Assembly: GCA_012934845.2 (NCBI GenBank)
Contig: WNNJ02003778.1
Span: forward strand, 1-64,000
Source of the DNA: Pomphorhynchus laevis
Taxonomy: Eukaryota; Acanthocephala; Palaeacanthocephala; Echinorhynchida; Pomphorhynchidae
Length of the DNA stretch: 64,000 bases
Direction of reading: 5' to 3'
Shown here: positions 56,920 to 64,000 of the stretch, piece after piece
Layout of the letters: every line of letters begins with the position of its first letter
How positions within the stretch are numbered: the stretch's first letter is position 1
The notes under the pieces: model-generated
What the model was told of the DNA's origin: nothing
Seen by the model: the letters and a program-made list of their open reading frames with translations, nothing else
Databases searched by the model: none
Program-made: the position numbers and the translations under genes

Positions 56920-57177
56920 TAGGTTTACTAATCTATTATATACGGCTTTTAAATTAAATCCAACGTTAAACCTATTTGAAATAACTTCAAATACAATTTA
57001 TCTATTTTTAGTTGATAAATATTTGTTTAGGTTATTTTAATATTTGTTTAGGTTATTTACAGTTCGTTATATAATAACTTAAATGATTACTTTAGTAAGC
57101 TGATTAATAGTGAAAGCTCGAATATATCTAAGATAAACATTTGGAAAGATTATATATTTGATAAAATTAAAAATAAA

Positions 57178-58575
57178 ATGAAAATAACAAACAATTATAA
57201 AAGGAAAGATAAAATTAATAAAGATATGTATAAAGAACTTACTAAATTAAAGGATAACTATATAATAACAACTATTGATAAAGCTAGTAATAACTTTGTC
57301 TTCATATGCAAAAAGCTTTATTATGATATACTAGTGAAAGAGGTTAATTCTAATGATTTAAATGTAAATCCAACATATGAACGTAGTGAGTTGAGTTTAG
57401 AAACAATTATTACAAGTCACTGTTCTATAATGGATAAAAAGGGTATAAAGGTTGAATTAGATAATAAAACTATACCTATATTATATTGGAATCCAAAATT
57501 ACATAAAAATCCAATAAAACCTAGGTTCATATGTAGTGCGTTTAAATGTACATTAAAACCACTTTCTGTCTATATGAATAAAATACTTAAAGTAATTAAA
57601 GCACACTTTAAAAAATATTGCAAGGTAATCGAAATTAATACTGGTATAAAACACTATTTCAGTATTAATTCTACAAAAGAATTTTTAGAACAGACAAAAG
57701 GAATAAATTTTCAAAATATAAATACATACGATTTTAGTACGCTTTATACAAATCTAGATTTAGTAGATATTAAAGAAGCGTTAGTAAAATTAATTAACCT
57801 TATATTCGGAAAAAGATATACATATATATGTTATAATAATTATAACGCCTATCTAACAAAAATTAAACCATCAAATAAATATAAATATATGGATAAAATT
57901 GAATTAATAGAATCCTTAAATATTTTGATAAATCAAAATTATTTAAAAGTAGGGACATCTATATTTAGACAAGTAAAAGGTGTTCCAATGGGTGGTAATA
58001 GTAGCCCAATTATAGCTGACTTGTTTTTAAGCTTTATAGAATATGAATTTGTTCATAACTGTGTAAAAACTAAATCTAAACTATATAAATATATGAAATA
58101 TATGTTTCGATACATTGATGATATATGTGTATTTAATTCTAATAATTTTTATTCAATTAGTGAGCACATTTATCCAGAAAGCCTTATTCTTAACAAAACC
58201 AATATTAATGATAAAGAAGGTGTATATCTAGATATGAACATTAAATTAACATTAACTAAAACTACTATTAATTTATATCGTAAAGATGACATATTTAAAT
58301 TTACAAGAAACATATTTTTGCATGAGCATTCATGCATACCATATAATATAAAATATAATACATTAAATAATGAAATTTTAAGAATTGCAACAATATGTAA
58401 TGATATTGGCTTTCTTCAAAATCATTTAAATAATTTAATAGATACATATTTTAAACTAGGTTACTATAAAAATAACATCAAGCAGAAAATAGTAAAATAT
58501 ATAAATCAACACAATAATATAAAGAATAAATTTAAACTCTTAAGTGGCAAATTTTTATGGATGGATAATAAATAA
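57178..58575 (+). CDS. Penelope-like reverse transcriptase, intact frame
   Basis: 465 codons from an internal Met. Homology to the family starts in frame at about 57064 (SLYNNLNDYFSKLI), so the element is 5'-truncated just there. RT motifs: LDNKTIPILYWNPKLHKNP with KPRFICSAF (about 57460-57545), YDFSTLYTNLDL (about 57730), VKGVPMGGNSSPIIADLF (about 57975-58030) and catalytic FRYIDDICVF (about 58105-58135). FSTLYTNL and GVPMG are PLE hallmarks. The GIY-YIG part found in 19257-20262 is absent here, so this copy cannot cut its own target. It lies about 140 bases from the NOP14 start, divergently. It is the least decayed RT copy here. Confidence 0.9.
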   Translation: MKITNNYKRKDKINKDMYKELTKLKDNYIITTIDKASNNFVFICKKLYYDILVKEVNSNDLNVNPTYERSELSLETIITSHCSIMDKKGIKVELDNKTIPILYWNPKLHKNPIKPRFICSAFKCTLKPLSVYMNKILKVIKAHFKKYCKVIEINTGIKHYFSINSTKEFLEQTKGINFQNINTYDFSTLYTNLDLVDIKEALVKLINLIFGKRYTYICYNNYNAYLTKIKPSNKYKYMDKIELIESLNILINQNYLKVGTSIFRQVKGVPMGGNSSPIIADLFLSFIEYEFVHNCVKTKSKLYKYMKYMFRYIDDICVFNSNNFYSISEHIYPESLILNKTNINDKEGVYLDMNIKLTLTKTTINLYRKDDIFKFTRNIFLHEHSCIPYNIKYNTLNNEILRIATICNDIGFLQNHLNNLIDTYFKLGYYKNNIKQKIVKYINQHNNIKNKFKLLSGKFLWMDNK

Positions 58576-58593
58576 TATACTTTGCATTAGAAT

Positions 58594-58735
58594 AAGATAC
58601 TAGATAGTTATTTCAGAGGAAATACATCATTAGCATGTATTTGGCCCCGCTGCTATGTTGGGTAGAGGAGTTAGGGGCCGAAACCTGATAGCATAGCAGT
58701 TCCTCCTGATGACCTCTAATTCTTATTCTGATACA
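58594..58735 (+). ncRNA. Conserved structured motif at PLE 3' end
   Basis: It starts 18 bases after the RT stop. Complementary segments: AGAATAAG with CTTATTCT (outer ends); AAATACAT with ATGTATTT (a hairpin, about 58620-58642); GGCCCC (58643-58648) with GGGGCC (58674-58679); CTGCTATG (58650-58657) with CATAGCAG (58692-58699); TAGAGG (58663-58668) with CCTCTA (58713-58718). The last three cross each other, so the fold would be pseudoknotted. CUGAUGA (58706-58712) and GAAA (58680-58683) are present, but no canonical hammerhead pairing holds. Three copies are kept in the window. Confidence 0.65.
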
Positions 58736-58956
58736 ACGTCTGTTATTTATTAGTCAATTCATAAAAATGACGTTTATTTTAAATTTTATTTTTTATTTGT
58801 TATTTGTTATTTTTATTTTTTAACTTGATTTAAATTATAGAAAATCTAAAAACAATTATTAATTTTATTATTTAATTATTAAATTTTGATTTAGCATTAT
58901 TATGTTTTGTTTATTTTATAATTATATAACAATACGTAGACTCAGTTAGCTGATTT
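58736..58956 (+). repeat. PLE 3' terminal repeat
   Basis: ACGTCTGTTATTTATTAGTC to ACTCAGTTAGCTGATTT, collinear with 20271-20470 and inverse to 17081-17275. It directly follows the structured motif, as in the minus-strand element, and so defines the true 3' end. Confidence 0.8.
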
Positions 58957-59436
58957 AATTTGATTACTGTTAAAAAATAATCAATTGTTCAATCATTTCA
59001 TTCTGATTATTTTAGTTCATTAGCAAGTAATTGCTACTAATTAGACAAGACATTTTGATATGAAAAATAATTTTGATAAGCTTATGTATCAAGTCGAGGA
59101 TCATAAACCTAAACCTAAAAGCACGACGAATCTCTCTGAATAATTTTAATCTAACCTCTAAGACAACCTATATTAATCTGGACGTAGTGGCATAAGCCAT
59201 GTATCAGCCCAAAGCGGCTGCGAACAGCATTAGCTGCAACTCATAACACTGCGAAACATTATACCTATTTGGCAAACCGTATTGCCGGTTCTGCTTTAAA
59301 TCAAGGAAATAAAGCTTATAAAGCATTATAGCTATTCTTTCATTTATTTAACAAAATGAATGAAATAATTCGTCAAAGGATAATCAGCACCGATAAAATG
59401 ATCTCCTGATCACATCAGTGTTAAATATAAGAAAAC
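58957..59436. other. No gene seen
   Basis: AT-rich unique sequence between the PLE and the tandem ribozyme-like repeat; no motif or repeat noted. Confidence 0.5.
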
Positions 59437-59440
59437 AACT

Positions 59441-59941
59441 ACCAACAAGACGATTTCAATGACTCATTTCAATCTGATGGAGGACCACCATGTGTATCGT
59501 CAATATAGTGCATGCTGAGGGACGAAACAACGATGATACAGAGACGTCCACTGATGAGTCCCGCTCTGTGGAGTTGTCTGGACAGCATGCTTTCTGTCGT
59601 AATGCGACCTGATAGCTGAAGCTATTATGTAGCCAGCTAAAATACAAGTTAGTCGAAGAGGTCCGGAAATATCTCAACAAAATGAAATTCAACCGACTAC
59701 CAACAAGACGATTTCAATGACTCATTTCAATCTGATGGAGGACCACCATGTGTATCGTCAATATAGTGCATGCTGCGGGACGAAACAACGATGATACCGA
59801 GACGTCCACTGACGAGTCCCGCTCTGTGGAGTTGTCTGAACAGCATGCTTTCTGTCGTAATGCGACCTGATAGCTGAAGCTATTATGTAGCCAGCTAAAA
59901 TACAAGTTAGACGAAGAGGTCCGGAAATATCTCAACAAAAT
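59441..59941 (+). repeat. Tandem pair of 258 bp hammerhead-bearing units
   Basis: Two head-to-tail units (59441-59698 and 59699-59941), about 97 percent identical by eye. Each contains GGGAC-GAAA-CAAC, GTCCA-CTGATGA-GTCCC (CTGACGA in unit 2) and GTTG-TC-TGGAC. These supply all three hammerhead stems and the conserved core. Tandem monomers with such ribozymes resemble schistosome Sm-alpha-like repeats and metazoan retrozymes, which are known families. Confidence 0.85.
59519..59583 (+). ncRNA. Hammerhead core elements in permuted order
   Basis: Stem II: GGGAC (59519-59523) with GUCCC (59558-59562). Stem III: CAAC (59528-59531) with GUUG (59573-59576), plus the A527-U577 pair. Stem I: GUCCA (59546-59550) with UGGAC (59579-59583). 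Core: GAAA (59524-59527), CUGAUGA (59551-59557), cleavage triplet GUC (59576-59578). Every pairing is exact. Within one unit the three strands occur in the circular order opposite to a normal hammerhead, so a canonical fold needs strands from two neighbouring units. An extra 8 bp pairing GCATGCTG/CAGCATGC encloses it (59510-59517 and 59583-59590). Confidence 0.6.
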
Positions 59942-60855
59942 AAGAAAAATGCTTTGAATGCATCTCGGTAAATGAGCTTTCGGAAATTCATTACTTTAAA
60001 GATATCATATACTGAGGAATTTATAGCAGTACTTAATAGTTAGTCTAGTCAGTAAGGCGTAGACTACCGATCGAAATAGCCTAGATTCAGATATTATAAA
60101 TTAGCATCTATTTTCATAATAAATAAAATATAATGAAATATTTTAAGTTGATTTACCTGTGCAGTCATTATTACAATTAAAATTTCAATGACTTTTCATT
60201 CTACACGCGCTTTTATCCTACCTATAAGTTAACAGCAGAATAAAAATAGTTGTTAAAATTACAACGGTATATTTATTAATATTGTTACAACTGCCCATTT
60301 CAATGGTAAATTTTAATGGTATTGCACAGGTATATCAATTTAAGATTATGAACAAACTATAGATGACTAGTTTGATGATAGCAATAAATTGCAAAAATAG
60401 TTAGGCTTTCTAATTGAATGTATCACCTTCTCATACAAACGCTGATTCAATTTGAAATTAGAAATGATTTCATTTAAATTTACAAAATGCAAAACGAAAG
60501 TCTTTCATTACATCTAAATGCTAATACAACAGACGAATTGAGTGATGGTCAGTCAGCATTAAAAAATCGTAACGTGAAACGTAGGTATTTGATTAGTAGT
60601 TAATAAGGTCCACAAATACTGAAATGTAGCGTACTGTTGTTGGTTGATATATTTGATTAAAGTAGTGTGCAAAATAAAATAGTCATCAAAATTTTATTAT
60701 ACTATTTTATTTACCATTATACATTTGCAATTATATTACCATTACTATTATATTACCATTACATTGTTATTACTATTATATTTATCATTACAGGCTATTT
60801 ACCATTATATTGAACTAGAGCTATCGTACGACACTGACTCGTCGTCAGCTTAGCG
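59942..60855. other. No gene; one hammerhead-family scrap
   Basis: AT-rich sequence. At about 60569-60620 AACGTGAAACGTAGGTATTTG and TAAGGTCCAC echo the 19134-19180 family in decayed form. TTACCATTATATT tandem units occur at about 60710-60820. Confidence 0.6.
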
Positions 60856-60859
60856 CTTT

Positions 60860-63360
60860 TAGTAAAAAAGGATTTATTTTAACGCGGCAAATGCGTGCCA
60901 GCGCACGCTTACATGACCACAACAAAACAAAAATGTAAATCATGTGTCGAGAAGGTGTGAACGAAGGAGGTGTTTGAATATGATAAAGGAGGGAGCGCGG
61001 CGGACGTCAAGAAGGAGTTGATTCCAGGCGAGTTGGGCGGCGACTAGAAAGGATATGATACCGTAGTTGTTGGAGTAATTGGGAACGTGGAGTAAGATGG
61101 TATGACGGGAACGCAGCAATAGCGAGGCGGGGCGAACGTCGTCTAAGAAAGGAAGGTTGATTAACGATGGGGAGCCGACAGCGATGAGACGAAAAGTTAC
61201 GAGAAGGCGGAGTTTGATACGGATGTGGATGGTGGGCCAAGAGAGTTGTGCAAGATATGTGGATGTGTGGTCGAAGCGACGGAGACGAAAGTGCACTCGA
61301 ATGGCTGAGTTGATTATTCGTTGTAGGGATATGATGATGGATTTTGGAGAATTGGCGAAAAGACTGAGGCAGTAATCGATTTTAGGGAAAAGAAGCGATG
61401 AAAGAAGAGACATACAAGAACGGAAAGTCGATAAGGGGGCGGATACGGCGGATGTCACGGAGAATTAAGTTAGACGATCGGACCTTGTCAGGGACGAAGG
61501 GTTTAATGGAAATGTGATTATCGAAATGGAAGCCTAAGAAAGTAAGATTGTGTACCATGAGGATGATCGATGAGGCAAAAGATACAGTGGGAGGATATAT
61601 GTTTGGTTTACGGGGGAGGATCCATATTATTTTGGACTTTTCGGGGTTTAGAACGAGATGGAGATTGGAGAGACGTTTGTAGATAGAAGAAAGACAGTTG
61701 GAGGCAGAAATGCCGATATCGTGTATGCGATGTGCGGGTGCATGAGCATAGATTAGAATGTCATCGGCGTATTGCATGACGTTAAAGGAGTAAGGTTTGA
61801 TAAACGGAGAGAGATCGATAAGCAGTAGAGAGAAAAACATGGGACCGAGGACTGAACCTTGTGGAACCCCGCAAAAAATAGGGATGGGAGGGGAGGATGA
61901 TGAATTAGAACAGACGCGAAAGGAACGGTCGGATAGATATGAGGCGAACCATGCTACGGAGGAGGAAGAAAAGCCGTAATCATAACGAAGACGAGAAAGG
62001 AGGACTAGTGGTCGGCAATGGTGAATGCGGAGGAGAGGTCGAAGGAGATGAGAACACTATATAGAGCCTTGTCTCGAGAAATGAGTAAGTCGTTGTACAC
62101 TTTTATGCATGCGATTTCTGTCGAGTGATTAGAGCGGAAAGCGGATTGGAAAGGAGGGTACAGATTGGATGAGGAGAGATAAGCGTTGATTTGTATTAAG
62201 ATGAGGCGTTCTAAGAGTTTAGAAAGAGTAGGGAGTAGTGAAATGGGGCGATAGCTAGAAGGAAGGGAGGGGTCGAGCGATTGTTTCTTAAGGAGGGGAC
62301 GAACGATTGCGGATTTCCAGTGTGAAGGGAAGATACGACTGCGGATGGACGAGTTAAACAAGGTTGTGAGAAATGGGGATATCGATGAGCATATAGATTT
62401 TAATATGTGAGTAGGCAGGGGATCGGCAGGTGAGGTTTTGTTGGGCAAGGACATGAGGACAGATGATACTTCTGTAGGTGAGACAGGGAGAAGATGAAAG
62501 AGTTCCGGAAGGATGAGAGTAGACTGGCAGGGTTGGATAGGATGGAGACTGGGGTGTGAGAGAGCAGCATGGATAGTTCAGTTTGAGAAATGACGAATAA
62601 TTATTGGCATTGATGTTGCACGGCGAAGAGGAGCGAGCAAGGATTGCGTTAAAAGTATGCCAGAGAGTCTTAGAGTTGAATGAAGTGATGATTTTATGCT
62701 GCGAGAAGAAGTTGCATTTGGTACGTAGTAGGTTGAGATGAGACCGGCGAAGAGCAAGATAGGAATCACGGAAAGACGGAGTGATCGAGCGGAAATCACG
62801 TCTGAGAGAGCGGTGATAGACTCGAAAAGCATGGCGGAGTCGACGCTTTGATAGTAGGCATTGGATGTCAAACCATGGGGCACGGTGCAAGCGACGGTGT
62901 GGGTGAGACTTGAAGAGCAAGAGAATATCGAGAGTGGATGTGAGTTCAGAGTCGAAAAGAAATGCGAGATCGTGAGGAGATGAATATGTTATTGTGGGTA
63001 ATGATAGAGACGATTTGAGTAAGGCAGAGCGGAGAAGGGAGAGGTCAAGATTTCTCCAAGGGCGACGTAGGATTGTAGGTGTGTGAGGAGGGGTGTGGTT
63101 ATGAGTGAGATCAAGGGTGATAAGAAAGTGATTGGATAGACCAGGATCATAGATGGACAGTGAGGTGTAGGCAGCAAAATGATCGGGGACAGCGATGATG
63201 TCGAGTGCCCCACAAAGTATATGTGTGGGGGCAGTGGAGATTAGTTTGTAGTTGTAGTTGGATAGAATGTTGATGAACTGGATGGAATCCGTGGAAGAGG
63301 GGCGGTCTAGGCGGATATTGAAGTCGCCTAGAACGAGTGAAGGGATTGATGACAATGAAC
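60860..63360 (-). pseudogene. Jockey-like LINE, 5'-truncated
   Basis: The minus strand carries, 5' to 3': endonuclease C-terminal half (62354-63355: LVLGDFNIRL, GALDIIAV, GLSNHFLITLDL with SDH changed to SNH); RT (62005-62454: SPADPLPTHILKSI, HWKSAIVRPLLKKQSLDPSLPSSYRPISLL, SFDLSSAF); catalytic QYADDILIYAH in 61382-61840; and the thumb and tail in 60940-61458. The long frames need several shifts and it lacks the first endonuclease motifs, but the active site is intact. The 3' end is shared with 41035-41100 and 48284-48330. Its plus-strand sequence is strikingly purine-rich. Confidence 0.8.
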
Positions 63361-64000
63361 AATGAGAAAGGAGGTCAGCAAGTTCGGTAAAAATAAGGCT
63401 GTAGGAGCTGATGAACCAGGACGGTATACAATGACGAGAAATTTCTCCAAGGGCGACGTAGGATTGTGGGTGTGTGAGTTTCTTTTTGGAAACTGAGTCA
63501 CTCGTGAGTCACTTTTTGTAGCGTGTTTCTTTATGTCCCATAATGAAATACTTTATTTAATAAAACGCATTTAAAATGGTATATTTACAATACCCTTAAC
63601 TAAGTGTTATTCATCCTTTTAGTCATCATTTTAATGGAGAACTTGAAGGAAACATACGGGCTATCTTATTAGATTAAATCTTATACATAGCGATCGATAC
63701 CTTTTAATTGTTCTTATTGACTTTTAAGGCTTAACAAGGATGAATTAATCATTAGAGATTGAAATCGATCATAATTTTACTGAGAATTCACTTTCAAGTA
63801 GACATTGAAATAAGCAGTGCTATGTTTCAAAGAAATGTATTTTATGGGAATAGGTAGATCACCAGGCAATGCAGATATTCTAAATGTTTGAGAAAAATCA
63901 TTAAGTAGACTACTAACTTTGAGATTTACGTAATAAAAACCCAGTAACAGTTACATAAACTTATATTTTAATGTACTATACATCTATGTTGCTACTTTTA
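63361..64000. other. No gene; duplicated 38 bp at the LINE edge
   Basis: Bases 63440-63478 repeat 63050-63087 (ATTTCTCCAAGGGCGACGTAGGATTGT and GGTGTGTGAG), then unique AT-rich sequence runs to the end with no coding signal. Confidence 0.6.

Noticed and set aside
58641-58699. HDV-like ribozyme in the same motif
   Set aside because: The P1/P2 crossing fits, but no 3 bp P3 can form in the purine-rich middle and the interval before P2' is only 12 bases, too short for P4 and a normal catalytic loop.
58594-58735. Canonical hammerhead ribozyme at the PLE 3' motif
   Set aside because: CUGAUGA and GAAA are present and a GAGGA/UCCUC stem I can be drawn next to a GUA triplet, but stem II does not close directly against GAAA and the strand order is not canonical. 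I call it only a structured motif.
59456-59938. Minus-strand frames of 78 and 74 codons in the tandem repeat
   Set aside because: They recur only because the repeat is duplicated; composition and lack of motifs give no reason to call a protein.

Overview
The window looks like nuclear DNA of an invertebrate animal. It is AT-rich and built almost entirely of transposable elements, with only two clearly intact host genes. Both are single-exon as seen here and lie on the minus strand: a 26S proteasome lid subunit of the PSMD12/Rpn5 type (20685-22049) and a NOP14 ribosome-biogenesis factor (54859-56919). A short frameshifted ankyrin-repeat piece (37757-38177) is the only other host-like coding trace. 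The phylum cannot be fixed from the sequence. The mix of Penelope-like, CR1/jockey-like, RTE-like, restriction-endonuclease-type and Ty3/gypsy elements with hammerhead-like repeats points to a metazoan, and intron poverty suggests a compact or parasitic lineage, but that is inference.

Layout. 1-5050: shuffled Penelope-like element (PLE) fragments, then a decayed LINE. 5045-9045: a dead Ty3/gypsy element with LTR remnants. 9440-13560: a nearly full-length CR1-like LINE on the minus strand. 13640-20470: a PLE cluster containing a nested LINE, an inverted pair of PLE 3' ends, and an almost complete PLE (17081-20470, minus strand) with about 200 bp terminal inverted repeats. Its endonuclease lies N-terminal to the reverse transcriptase, and it is split by a 308 bp hammerhead-bearing insertion with a 12 bp target-site duplication. 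20685-22049: PSMD12. 22323-29961: RTE-like and other LINE debris. 30427-31878: minisatellites. 32393-35640: a long element with RT and a restriction-like nuclease (minus strand). 35650-41360: mostly empty AT-rich DNA with small repeats. 41830-44815: a second gypsy copy. 45000-52185: three LINEs on the minus strand and a SINE-like tail. 54859-56919: NOP14. 57063-58956: a PLE with an intact RT frame and a conserved structured 3' motif. 59441-59941: two tandem 258 bp units carrying every hammerhead ribozyme core piece. 60860-63360: a jockey-like LINE.

The main points for follow-up are the PLE family with permuted domain order (GIY-YIG before RT), terminal inverted repeats and an interlocked 3' RNA fold; several distinct hammerhead-like repeat families, one with its core segments in an unusual linear order; and many sharp, perfect fold-back palindromes that interrupt old element ORFs, which look like template-switch insertions. 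Most element genes are broken. Exceptions are the PLE RT at 57178-58575, long LINE frames at 9502-12350 and 14468-15571, and the long RT/nuclease frame at 32393-34339.
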